Shown here piece by piece: positions 46,526-56,248 of a DNA stretch of 64,000 nucleotides. Source of the stretch: Quercus robur (taxonomy: Eukaryota; Streptophyta; Magnoliopsida; Fagales; Fagaceae). The translations under genes and the position numbers were made by a program. The notes beneath the pieces were generated by a model. It saw only the letters and a list, made by a program, of their open reading frames with translations, was not told the DNA's origin and did not search any database. The DNA lies in assembly GCF_932294415.1 (NCBI RefSeq), contig NC_065542.1, positions 49,702,942-49,766,941 on the forward strand. The letters are read 5' to 3'. Numbering within the stretch: the first letter of the stretch is position 1; every line of letters starts with the position of its first letter.

Positions 46526-49500
46526 TTATGTGGGTGGGCCTGACTGCCTACACCTATGGAATAAATAGCTACATTTTTATTTGTTGTTTATGATGAAACC
46601 TAAGGTGGGTATTTATTGAGACTAGAAGCTAGGGTTGGTCTTAATTGGGATTTACACTAAATAGGGCCTCATGGGCCATTATGTAAGAAAATATTGTAAA
46701 TTATTATCTTTAATCCTCTCGTCAAACTTAGGATAGAAGTTTTTGAAGATCCCTAGCTAGAAGATGAATTATAAATGATCAAATTAATTGGAGGACGGAC
46801 TGGGCACAATTTGGAATAATTTTGTAGCTAAATTGGCAAATTTAGTGTATACGGAACCAAAATTGGCCAAATTGAGTGTTTTTGGAGACTTATAAGAGAA
46901 GAAAGACTGCAAAATCAGAAATTTATGGAAAAGAAGTATTACCTCGACAATATTTTCATAACAAATGTTAGGTGTTAGGTTGTTATTGGTTTTTAGTTTA
47001 AATTTATGATTGAAGTTACTTTTTTACCCATTACTATATAACAACCTGTTATTTAGAATTTATTGTGAAAATGTCCTAAATGTAGCATTTCTTTTCTTAT
47101 GCAATAATTGAAAAAAGTTTACCTTGGTCGATCGTCAAAGGGTCAAAAGTCAACGATTAGATGGGTAAAAAAAGTTAATGGTGTCGTATCCAAGTTGAAA
47201 TTGGTTTGGTTGAGACCGAAAAGAGTCTGCTGATGTGGCAGTGGGTGTTGACATGGCAGGTGGACATATCACTGTCGGCTTAGGGTTTATGTGGCGTGAC
47301 CAAAGTGTGACACGTGCATGGTTGACATCACCGAAGGTTACTGCGTGTGTGACGTGCCACATGTTTGACTGAAGAAGAAGACCAGTGCCTATGACGGAGT
47401 GGAGCCATGTTAGAATCTTTGGGGGGCGTGCGGGGAGAATTTGACGATTGAAAAAGTTGGGTTCTGTTCTTCGGATGTCATAGTAGTGTTTAATCATTTA
47501 CGTGATTGTTTTCTTCAAATTGTGTCTGGGAAATGACAGATTTGAAATGGAGAGGAACGACTTGCATGAGTTTTTAAGATTCGAGGAGAAAACGAAATTA
47601 GATACAAAAGCAAGAGAGAGAGAACACATAGAATTATTTGGCTTGATGAATGCTATAGGCCGTTTGGTAAGAGATTTTTAATAATGTTGTGGAACTAAAT
47701 GTGAGTGAAAAGGTGTTATGAAAATATGTGTATTATTGTTTAAACAACCAAAACAATTGTTTAAACAACAGTACCAAATAGACTCTATATTTCACATATT
47801 TTCAATAGTTGTTTACAATGAATATAGACTAGGAGCTAGGATTAGTCCTCTTGGGAAATTATTGTCTTTTAACACTTTTTTCTATTGTAGATTTTGCAAG
47901 CTCACAATACGGTTGTGGAGAAGAAACAGTTATATATGCCTTATAATATTCTTCCTCTTGATCCAGAGAGTCAAAATCAGGCTATTATGAGATATCCTGA
48001 GGTAATTTGTTCCAGGTTTCTTGTGTGGAATAGTTGATTTTCCTTGGTTCTTTCATTCGAGTTTGCTTTTGATTTTTGATATATATTTTTTTTTTTGTTT
48101 ACAGATTCAAGCTACTGTTTCTGCACTTCGTAATACCAGCGGTTTGCCATGGCCAATGGGCCACCAGATGCAAGTTAATAAAGACATTCTAGACTGGCTT
48201 CAGATTCAATTTGGTTTTCAGGTGACTTACTAAATCGTTTGTTGTCCATTAGCTAGCTAGTGTTTCATGGCTACTCATCAGGCTACTTTCCATTTATTAA
48301 CATGTAGAAGGACAATGTTGCAAATCAAAGGGAGCACTTGATTATGTTGCTGGCAAATGTGCAAATACGTCAATTCCCAAAGCCTGATCAGCAACCCAAG
48401 GTCTTATTCTTCTTAGATTAATGCTCTGGCTTGTATTTTTATCTTTTGAGCCAGTCTTATGTTGTCATAACATACGATACTTTCTGTTTCTTTAGTTGGA
48501 TGATCGTGCTCTGACAGAAGTGATGAAGAAACTTCTCAAAAACTACAGAAAGTGGTGCAAGTATTTGGATCGCAAAAGTAGCCTTCGGTGAGCCTTCCTA
48601 TTTTTTATTAAGAAATTTCTTCTGAAAAATTATATTTATTTTTGGAAGTGCCAGTTGGATTAGTCTACTCTTAGTGTTACGTGCGACAGCACTAGACTGC
48701 TTTCTTTTGCTGCGGTAGCTAGGTACTTAGGGTTACTTTGGTTGGAGAGGTGAAAAAGTAAAAGAATAGAAAATAGTTGGAGGATGGAAAAGTGGGAGGA
48801 TAGAAAAAATATTAATTTCTCTCATTTTTGTTTGGTTGGGAGTGAAAAAGTGGAATGATGAAAAAAATGAATTTGTATAAATCTACTCATACACCATTGT
48901 AAAAAAAAAATGGCCAATTAAAACAAAAATGTGACAAATAACCAAAAAAAAAAAAAAAGGCAATCACCCAATTTATTTTAAAAAAAATTCATGTCTGGTT
49001 ATTTAAAAAAAAAAAGAAAAAGAAAAAGAAAAAACTATCACACCCACACCCCAAGAAATCAAAAAAAGAAAAAAAAAAGAAAAAGAAAAAAAAAGAAAGA
49101 AAAAAGAAAAAGAAAAAAAAGGAAGAGGCAATTGCCCACAAAAGCACAAAAAAAGAAAAAAAAGAAAAACAAAAAAAATGAAAGGAATTGGGTGAATTGC
49201 ACACATGACATTTTTATCCATTAAGCAGTCCCATTTTTTCTCTTCAATTTTTTCTCTATTTTAGGGTGAAATTTTTTTGGTGGGTTTGAGAAGAAAACAC
49301 TCAAGCCCCACCATTTATTTTCTTTCCTCCCCACCCAATCAAACACATTCAAAAAAGTTTTTCTTTTTATTTTCTCTCCATAGTTTTCTATTCACTCTAT
49401 TTCACCTCCAAACAAACACACCCTTAATTTAGTTGGCACCTTATTTTCACTGTTAGCGTATTTCATACTCTTTTTCTTGCTAGTTGATACAAAATATTCA

Positions 49501-52500
49501 GGTACTCTTTTATGCTTTGAAAAATTTCTTTTACTTTGTGTTTTTTTTTTCCCTAATTGGCAGGGAACCGGCACTTCAACAGGAAGTGCAGCAGAGAAAA
49601 TTACTATACATGGGTTTATATCTTCTTATATGGGGAGAAGCTGCAAACTTGAGATTCATGCCAGAATGCCTTTGCTATATTTATCATCATGTATGTACAG
49701 TTATGATTGTTCTTGAGAATGCAAAGAGAGATTTAAAGAATTAATTTTTCTTTCCATTTTTTTGGGGCTCTAAATCGTAAGGGAGAGGGAGGGAAAGGAT
49801 ATGAATTACAGATTTAAATACGAGGAATAGCTCTTGTGCGGGGATATTGCCAATGCCATGTGTCTGGTCAGAAACGTTGAGGAACCAAAATACAAAAAAA
49901 AAATTACTGTTCATATAATTTTACTAGAATTTTAATATTAACTGAAAAAATTATGCATCATTTTTTTTTGTTTTTGTTTTTGTTTTTGTTTTTGTTTTCA
50001 TGTACTTTTTGATGTACTATAGTGAGCACCCCAAGCTTTTATGATGTCAAGTGCTTCATACTTTGTTCCTATTTGCAATTTTATTATCTACTGCTAGGAA
50101 ACGTTCGGAAGATAAGTTGAATAGGCTGTAAGAATATGCTAGTCAACTCACTGATTTGGTGGTTTTTCTGTTAGTTATTTTGTAAAATATCATGGTGGTA
50201 CCACCACAAACTTCATTTAAGTTGCTCTCGTAGTCTTCATAATCAGTTTCAATTTTGCAAGCGAAGTACTTCTCTGATAAATCTATTCATCTGCAAGCTG
50301 GTTTAGGCTGTTCAGCCAAAAACATTTATATGTACCGGTAACATAAATAAAGCTTTAGTGGTTTATTCAAATTATATATGAGATATTGCCGTATTGTAAA
50401 TTTGAACAGTGGTCAGTCAACAAGGATATTTTAGTAGTAAGAAGTCTGACTATATTATAGCATGGCATGCTCCAAGCTTTGTGGGCCTTATATAAGAAGC
50501 CTGATTTGGGTAGTCTTGGAGATTTTAACGGGTAGTCTTGAAGATTGATCTATTTAATCTAAACCGTTTTGGAGTGAAGGTGAACAAGGGGAAATTAATT
50601 TGGATAATGCAAGGGTTTTAATTCCAAGTAGCAAATTTTCTATAACTTTGACCATGATCTACATTAGAATTTTCCATAAACTAAATTATAGTACTTTTTG
50701 GCGATTACCGCAGTTTTATACATTATGCTTTGACAATTTTTAAAAATTGCTTTAATTAAGTTGTGGAATATGTTATACTAATGGTTCAATGCTTAGATTT
50801 ACAATTTCCTAGTATTTTAAGCTTACTTCTTAATAGCTTAAGTCAAGAGTCTTAACTTAATTGACACTTCTTCATACACAAAATGTTTGGAGATTTAAGA
50901 GAGAAATGATTCAAATTGCATAGTTAACAACATATTATAATTATATTAAAAAAAAAAAATTCTTAATACTTGTTCCCTCATGCAGCGGGAAAATATTAGT
51001 ATAATGATTTAATTATTAAATTTATAATTTCCTAGTAAATAAGCAGTTTGTCACTATATTTGATAGAGGATTTCACTGTAATAATCTCATTTGTATTGAG
51101 TAATACAATTGGGCCTTTGTGCTTATACAAATAAACCTAATATCTCCAATAGTGGGGTTTCAACTTTGATTAATTTTAAATATAAATTATGGATGTTCAA
51201 ATGAGACACTCTAATTTTATTGATCATTGAGTATAATTTAAGGTTCTATTGACTTAAGCATAATCATTCAGTTGTACTTCAATCTTTATAGATGGCACTT
51301 GAGTTGTGTGGGATACTGGCTGGAAGTCCAATGAATGATGAGCCTGTAAAGCCAGTATATGGTGGTGATGATGAGGCTTTTTTAACGCAAGTAGTAACTC
51401 CAATATATGAGACGATAGCGAAGGTGTTGCTTCTGCATGTTCTTTTTGGTCCATAAAATTTAATGTTATTAAATTGATATTTGATTGCTTTGTGTCGCCA
51501 TTTATTTTGTGTATTACAGGAAGCTAAAAGAAGCAATTATGGAAAAGCAAAGCATTCTCAGTGGAGAAATTATGATGATTTAAATGAATACTTCTGGTAT
51601 TATGTGTTTCTTTGTTTATATGCATTTCATTTGTACAGAATGTAGTTTAATAAAAATTATGTTCGTGTGAATTGTAGGTCAGTTGATTGTTTTCGGCTAG
51701 GTTGGCCTATGCGTGCTGACGCTGATTTCTTTTGCCAGCCTCTGGAGCAGCTTCGAGTTGACAAAAATGAGGCATGTTGTAATTTGGGATATATGTTGCT
51801 TTTTGGTAGTAGACTAGTCTCTTTGTGCTTTCCAACATATGAATCTGAATTTTTTTAATGAATAGAAGAGTTGTTTCGATGTGTTCAAATAGTAAAAGAA
51901 AAAAGAAAATGAGAGAGAGAGAGGATAATTATGTATATAGGGAAGAACAGCAATGAAGTCTTTATAGGTTGTAGTCGCTATCTTTAAGACTAGAAATGCT
52001 CCAACTCCAAAGAGTTTGCCAAGGGTTACAAGCAACTAGTCTCCATGATACAACAAAGCCTAAGTATCTATTGATATATAGCTGGTAATTCTAGAAGTAC
52101 TAACGAACTTCTATATAATGTGTTTTGCAATAAAATAATGGAAAAACTGCATGAAATGACCGGACAACCTCTCAATTTATAGATGTAGTGAAGATTTTAA
52201 ATGAATAGCTAGGCATCATAAAAGGACATTAAATAAATGTTACACCCTTTCAAAAATTGGTTGAAACTACTTGACTGTTGATCACATGAAACCATGTCAA
52301 TTAGATTAGAAAATCTGGAGAATTTCTACAGAAAAAACACATTGCGTCAGGCTTGCCTAGTTGCCTGACATCTCGGTCCGGTCAATTTTAGACAGACACA
52401 CAGAGAGACTAGCTTGACACTCTTCTTCTCATCTCACTAGTCCATTTTGTTTCTTCAATTATACATCTTTTTCTCTCTCAAAAAATAAAAAAAGTAAATT

Positions 52501-53874
52501 TATATAGATCTGTTGTACACAATTTAACAATAGTGCATTTTATTTGTCAATCTTATTGTTATAATTTACATAATAATCAACATTTTTTTAAAAAAATTTC
52601 GGGATTCATATGGCAGATATGTATCACTCAGTCTAATGGTTTTTTCTAGCAAGTTAACCATTTTATCCGTACTAATTTTGTCAACTTGATTTTTGGTAAA
52701 GAGCGAAAAGTTCCTCATATACTGTTCTTTAAGTTTCCTTATTAAAAATTTGTCATCTGTCTAAATGAATAACAAAACAAACACCATTAAAGTGCCGTAA
52801 CTTTCTATTATTATATTTTTTTCCCTGTTTTGTGAGAAAACCCATTGGCTTTAGATCTGATTTCTCACACACAATCGCTTGGGTCTAACTAGGAGAGAAC
52901 GATGACATGAAGGAGATTATAGAGGTGGTTGCAGCATGTAGAGGAATGGGTTTGCGCGGAATTGTAGCAGAGTAGGTTTTGAGGGGGAGGGTGGTTTTGC
53001 CCCTTATTCTTTCTCTCTAATTTGTGTTATTGGAAATGAATGTGATGGAGCTGCTATTACTGTTCTAATGGCTATTTGTTCCAAACTTATGAGGCTTAGA
53101 TTATGGCCGTCTTCTTCTTGTTCTTCTACTTTTTTTTCTTTTCTTTTCTTTTTCATTATTTAAAAAGCCATTTGTCTAGGATACAAAGTATGCACAGATC
53201 AACTCGTCTTCTAATGAAAATAATGGGATTAAAGGAGAAGATCATTACATGCTTGTCCTTCTGAAAGCCAGATTTTTTTTTTTTTTCTTTTTTTCCTTTT
53301 CTGATATTGTTTGGGGGAAGTTTTGAGAGATCCACAGTAGGGTTTTCTCAAAGACATAAGAGGGGAAAAAAAGAAGAAAAAAGAACGGGGTTAAAACCCC
53401 ATTTGTTTAGTTATTCTCATAGGTAGGTGTCAGATTTTTAGGAGGAGAATCTAAGAAGCAGTATATAAGGAACTGTATTTAAATTTTGTTCTTTGGTAAA
53501 AATATTTTTTTAATTGTGGAAATTCTTCTATTGATGTTCAGGATGAGAAACCGTATACTGGGGGCAAATGGATTGGGAAAACAGGTTTTGTTGAAATACG
53601 CTCATTTTGGCAAATCTTTAGAAGTTTTGACAGAATGTGGAGCTTTTATATTTTGTGTTTACAGGTAATCCTCTTCCACTTTTCCTATTTGTGTTTCCTT
53701 CATTTTATGTCTATCTGATCTTATGAACAACGTTCACAATATTCTGTCGAATTTAGGCGATGGTCATCATTGCTTCGAATGGGTCAGGGAAATTAAGTTC
53801 CATATTTGAGGGTGATGTTTTCAAGAAGGTGCTGAGTATCTTCATATCTGCTGCAATATTGAAGTTTGTACAAG
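28498..53874 (+). CDS. CALS: Callose synthase (1,3-beta-glucan synthase), first 14 coding exons
   Basis: Callose synthase makes 1,3-beta-glucan from UDP-glucose at the plasma membrane, at cell plates, plasmodesmata and sieve plates. Exons: 28498-28681, 32393-32493, 45832-45953, 46176-46269, 47891-48001, 48105-48221, 48308-48400, 48496-48587, 49564-49690, 51292-51423, 51520-51596, 51678-51771, 53542-53664, 53757-53874. All join in phase, giving about 528 codons of a family near 1950. Signatures: [74 protein letters not shown] (FKS1-type domain), [18 protein letters not shown], then [18 protein letters not shown] and the first hydrophobic segment. It is closest to the CalS1/2/3 group. The ATG gives [12 protein letters not shown], a usual start. 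The next family segment (AVLDVILSW) was not found before the gypsy element at 54891, so the rest lies beyond the window. Intron 12 has a GC donor. Confidence 0.93.
29456..30188. mobile_element. MITE family A, copy 1, in callose synthase intron 1
   Basis: The left end GGGTCAGTTTGGTTGGAG and the right end CCAACCAAATACCC are inverted and closely match the ends of the copy at 48730-49423. Inner parts share 'aaaatggaaaagtgggagga', 'gtttggtttgggagtggaaa' and 'gccccaccaatttt'. A-runs at 29820-29850 and 30113-30143 dominate the middle. No transposase is encoded. The target duplication is unclear for this copy. Confidence 0.75.
30290..31140 (+). mobile_element. Decayed Ty3/gypsy gag remnant in callose synthase intron 1
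   Basis: Broken frames around 30440-30690 read IDWWNNMQ, then [19 protein letters not shown], which fits the retrotransposon gag pattern (WW..L....., then W..MK..M...F.P..Y). No LTRs, protease or polymerase accompany it. The remainder to about 31140 has only scattered similarity. Treat as a small fossil fragment. Confidence 0.4.
32239..32267. repeat. (TA)n microsatellite in callose synthase intron 1
   Basis: Alternating TA run of about 29 bases, 125 bases before exon 2. Variable length is expected. Confidence 0.85.
33384..34664 (+). pseudogene. LINE ORF1 (DUF4283 and CCHC zinc knuckle), two in-frame stops
   Basis: From the ATG at 33384 one frame runs 427 codons to TAG at 34662, broken only by TAG at 33948-33950 and TAA at 34068-34070. 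The first third matches the DUF4283 gag-like domain of plant LINEs ([16 protein letters not shown], then [16 protein letters not shown] and [13 protein letters not shown]). A zinc knuckle [14 protein letters not shown] (C-x2-C-x4-H-x4-C) follows near 33980-34020. The rest is a proline/serine-rich linker. The protein would coat LINE RNA. An earlier in-frame GTG at 33372 is not needed as a start. Confidence 0.85.
34766..38764 (+). pseudogene. LINE ORF2 (endonuclease, reverse transcriptase, RNase H), disabled
   Basis: ATG at 34766 opens [13 protein letters not shown], the apurinic-type endonuclease (CAGDFNEI, then DRAVAN and ASDHKPL). An in-frame TGA at 35870 follows LINE connector sequence. Reverse transcriptase resumes in the same frame from 35879: [15 protein letters not shown], then [15 protein letters not shown] and [27 protein letters not shown], and [10 protein letters not shown] at the active site. 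The A11 run at 37054-37064 shifts frame; more stops follow near 37267, 37291, 37728 and 38226. zf-RVT lies at about 37890-38100 ([19 protein letters not shown]). RNase H starts WVKVNFDGA and ends at 38762, with another frame change near 38425. Confidence 0.88.
39053..40137. mobile_element. TAA-flanked 1.1-kb non-autonomous TIR element in intron 2
   Basis: The left end GAGCATCCGCATTAG and the right end in reverse complement GAGCATCCACATCAG are inverted repeats, flanked on both sides by TAA (39050-39052 and 40138-40140). A three-base TAA/TTA duplication is typical of PIF/Harbinger-type elements. The interior has (AAT)n at 39182-39241, imperfect repeats of a 'cgacccacaagca' theme at 39530-39740, and (CT)n at 39760-39793. 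No transposase is present; the ORFs inside are repeat-driven. Confidence 0.75.
39182..39241. repeat. (AAT)n microsatellite
   Basis: About twenty AAT triplets without interruption inside the TAA-flanked element, the longest triplet run in the window. Confidence 0.95.
40141..41290. other. Intron 2 spacer before the copia element
   Basis: No exon of callose synthase falls here and I recognise no other gene. The patches at 40690-40910 and 40985-41220 are less AT-rich than their surroundings and could be remnants of an older gene or element (a minus-strand frame of 87 codons ends at 40549). I could not match them to a family. Confidence 0.4.
41443..42898 (-). pseudogene. Copia reverse transcriptase and RNase H, interrupted
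   Basis: Begins [12 protein letters not shown], then [19 protein letters not shown] and [12 protein letters not shown]. The active-site box is [12 protein letters not shown], followed by [17 protein letters not shown]. RNase H has [18 protein letters not shown] and [11 protein letters not shown], and the C-terminus [10 protein letters not shown]. Frames change near 42500 and 42126, and a stop follows SWRSKK at about 41830, so at least three lesions are present. Confidence 0.85.
43271..44101 (-). pseudogene. Copia GAG-pre-integrase and integrase
   Basis: One open frame of 276 codons. The pre-integrase zinc region reads LWHARLGH and then CVSCYLRKQ. The integrase core follows: HSDVWG (first aspartate), [23 protein letters not shown] (second aspartate), QQNGRVERK (glutamate). 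The frame breaks near 43330, after the core, with residual sequence to 43054. The catalytic triad is intact, but without gag and protease it cannot work alone. Confidence 0.85.
44549..45831. other. End of intron 2, with CACTA-like subterminal repeats
   Basis: 44765-45145 carries several imperfect copies of a theme like 'tatagcggtagttcaaaatc' and 'gccactatagcg', both orientations, which recalls subterminal repeats of CACTA (En/Spm) elements. No CACTA terminus or transposase was found. The rest is AT-rich, leading to the acceptor of exon 3 at 45831. Confidence 0.35.
46270..47890. other. Callose synthase intron 4
   Basis: No coding sequence. (GA)n at 46496-46523. A GC-richer patch at 47120-47500 contains repeated 'gacgtg/gtggca' motifs such as those in LTRs of degraded retroelements, but paired ends were not found. 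The intron ends in TATTGTAG before exon 5. Confidence 0.45.
48730..49423. mobile_element. MITE family A, copy 2, in callose synthase intron 8, TTA target duplication
   Basis: The ends GGGTTACTTTGGTTGG and, inverted, CCAAACAAACACACCC are flanked by TTA at 48727-48729 and 49424-49426, a Harbinger-type duplication. Inner motifs match copy 1 at 29456-30188. The middle (49008-49175) is an A/G-rich simple-sequence stretch that makes long false reading frames of lysine or phenylalanine. No transposase. Confidence 0.8.
49691..51291. other. Callose synthase intron 9
   Basis: AT-rich, with a (TTTTTG)n run at 49968-49998. No gene or bounded mobile element seen. The acceptor TTTATAG precedes exon 10. 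Confidence 0.5.
51772..53541 (+). other. Callose synthase intron 12 with GC donor
   Basis: Exon 12 ends AAAAATGAG and the next bases are GCATGT. The only acceptor in phase with the next conserved segment is GATGTTCAG at 53541. GT positions a few bases downstream (51776, 51779) leave a phase that makes TGA at the junction. So a GC-AG intron of 1770 bp is the best model. Its interior is AT-rich, with CT-rich (52420-52490) and T-rich (53120-53290) patches, and no gene. Confidence 0.6.
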
Positions 53875-54890
53875 GTAGAAAACCTGTTAACTGCAGTTTT
53901 TTTCTGCACATTTCTTCTCTTTTCTTGAACTTTTGAAAGTATGATTACTTGTTTTGATTGAAACAAATTCCATTTTATTTTCACATTTTTCTGTGTTAAA
54001 GTTATCCTCGTTATTGTTATTTTTATGCTGGCATGTTATTATTTTATATTTGTTTTGGGATACTCTTGTGATCTTGTCATATTATTCTAACTTTTGTTTG
54101 TTTTGAAGGAAAATATTTTTAGAAAAATAATTCATATTTTACTGTTTGTTAAGAAGTAAAATAATCGGTCAATTGTAAAATATTTTTTCGGTTAAAGGAA
54201 AAACCAAAGACAAAGGTTTGTTAATGTTTCACTCTTGAAACAGAGGTAAAACATTTACACTTTCTCCCCCTTTTTCACTCTCGATTCTTCTCTCTCCATC
54301 TCTTTATTCTCCTCTCCCCCTCTATCTCTCAACTCTCTCAACCATAAGGCCACAACCCTTCTAGCTCTCTCACCATCTTTCACAATCCATCTCCCACACC
54401 CATCTGCACTACCATCTTGCACCAATGCCACCCACCGACTAGTGTCACCTATAGACGCCACCCACTAACTGGCGTCACCATCATTGGTGCTGCCAACCTT
54501 CATCACTATCTCTTCCTTGCACAAAGCCCTCCCTCTTCTCTTCTCTTCTCTTCTCTCTCACACAATCCCTTTTGTTCCGATTGACTAGTGGTGGTCTTGT
54601 GTTTTTGGTGTCTTGCTTTTTGAAATTCAAAATTACTAATTAATTTTTTGTATTCAAGTTTCACTAATATTTCCTTTTTGATTGATAATATGGTAAATCC
54701 AATTGATCTTTCTTTTGACATAATCAATCTTAAATAGGATTTTTATTAATTTTAATTTTGAAAATTTTATTTCTTCAGATGCAACTATAACAAGTAATGT
54801 TACCCAACATATACAAATTAAATAACCTCCTCAAAATAAAAAGGGCCAATTCTATGTTATTTTATTTTATTTTTTTAAATCAAATGGTAT
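53875..54890. other. Start of callose synthase intron 14
   Basis: No further callose synthase exon is found before the gypsy LTR at 54891. 54260-54560 is CT-rich with repeated 'gccacccac' and 'tctcttctct' phrases; the minus-strand frames there are low-complexity and not supported as genes. Confidence 0.5.
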
Positions 54891-55668
54891 TGTAAAGACC
54901 TGATTTGGACTTCTAGCCCAACAGATGTATGGACTTAAGTCCAAAACAACCCAAAACAATAAATTTGTAGAGAATGGGTTGGGAGACTGGCTTACGTGAA
55001 CCGAATAGCAGAAGAACAGGTTTTGATGCCAAAAAGAGAAAAATAACAGAAATTTGTTAAGGAATAATGCCCTCGAATTGGTTCGAGGATGCTAATTCTT
55101 AAATATTTTACGCTTAAAGCTCTATTATAGATTTGTTTACAGTTTTTCTCTCCCTTTCTTCATGGAGGGTCTTTCACGTTATATAGTCCTCCCCGGACCA
55201 TCTTGATCTTACACTTGTTGACCATTTGAACCCTTACTTGAGTACCTGTCCCATCAGACACCGTCCTTGGCTTTCTATGAGTTGCGGTTGCCAAGAAATT
55301 ACTGTTCAGGGGTCTTCTCCACATAAATGCGGCCAGAAAAGTAGTTGTGGTGCATTTAATGCGGTGGTAGCACCTTTCCTTCAAATATATTATATTTTTC
55401 TTTTTGGGGTTTCTTCTCTCTTGTACATTTCTGGGGTACGTTCTTGTCATTGACGCATCCTGGGAGGTCGCCTTGATCATTAGGTTTGGTGTTTGACCTA
55501 TTTTGAGCTGGTCTGAGGAGACACTCCTCCTCGGACAACCTTCCCGTTCCACGTTCTGTTCATAAAGCCTTACTCAAAACAATTTTTACTGCTTGCTGGT
55601 CTTCGGATTACTTACCTCCTTGGACAGGGCCCAAGGCCCAGTATGTGATTCGGCCCCTTAACCCCACA
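54891..55668 (-). repeat. Gypsy 3' LTR (778 bp)
   Basis: On the minus strand it begins TGTGGGGTTAAGG and ends GGTCTTTACA, with TG...CA ends. It is placed by the purine tract that abuts it and by these termini. The partner LTR is outside the window, so the right boundary is well supported and the left one is inferred from the terminal CA. Confidence 0.65.
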
Positions 55669-55687
55669 ATAGCCCCTCAAAACTCCA
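55669..55687 (-). promoter_or_regulatory. Gypsy polypurine tract
   Basis: The minus strand reads ggagttttgaggggctat directly before the LTR, the expected plus-strand DNA primer of a reverse-transcribing element. The copia element has a similar tract at 41449-41464. Confidence 0.65.
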
Positions 55688-55762
55688 GTTTTTCTCCTTC
55701 TCATTCAAGGAGAAAAGTGGTGTTTTGATTTTTAAGGAGTTACATCAATTGATTCCTTGATT

Positions 55763-55960
55763 CGCACGTGCGAGGGCACTGTTTCATGTGCCCCATTAAT
55801 TGCACCTGACGTTTTGAAGCCCACAAAGTGTCATTAATTGTTCCAGGCGACGCTTTGTTCCCCAAATCTAACGGTGAGGCGCAGATCTAATGGCTGAATT
55901 TTTCCCTAGAATTTTGGGCGGGATAACTCTTATTGCTTATTTTCGCTCCTTATATAAAGG
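55763..55960 (+). promoter_or_regulatory. Candidate promoter of the antisense ORF: G-box and TATA box
   Basis: The palindrome CGCACGTGCG (55763-55772) contains a perfect CACGTG G-box. The TATA box CCTTATATAAAGGG is centred on 55951-55958, about 290 bases before the ATG at 56249. A CT/AC-rich leader (55975-56100) follows. The promoter lies outside the LTR, between it and the antisense ORF, and points the same way as callose synthase. Confidence 0.55.
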
Positions 55961-56248
55961 GTACGGAGAAACATTTTCTCCATTTTAACAAGTCTTCAGG
56001 TTTCCAAAGATTTCGAACACTTAAGTTCTCAACAACTCTTTAAGTTACACAACCTTTCACCCCTCTTTCCTTAAGAGATCCTCGAAAACTTTTTCGAAGG
56101 TATCAAAAATTAGTATATATTCTGTTTTCTGCAAATTTACACATATACATTTTTTTTGAATACTCCTTCCCCTTGGTCAGTCTCCTTGGATTGCTATTTC
56201 TTACTTCCTCACTTACGAATCCCAATTATTTCATCTTAGGTTGTTCAA

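Noticed and set aside
47150-47497. 115-codon minus-strand ORF in callose synthase intron 4
   Set aside because: No recognisable domain and the composition suits a degraded LTR; not supported as a gene.
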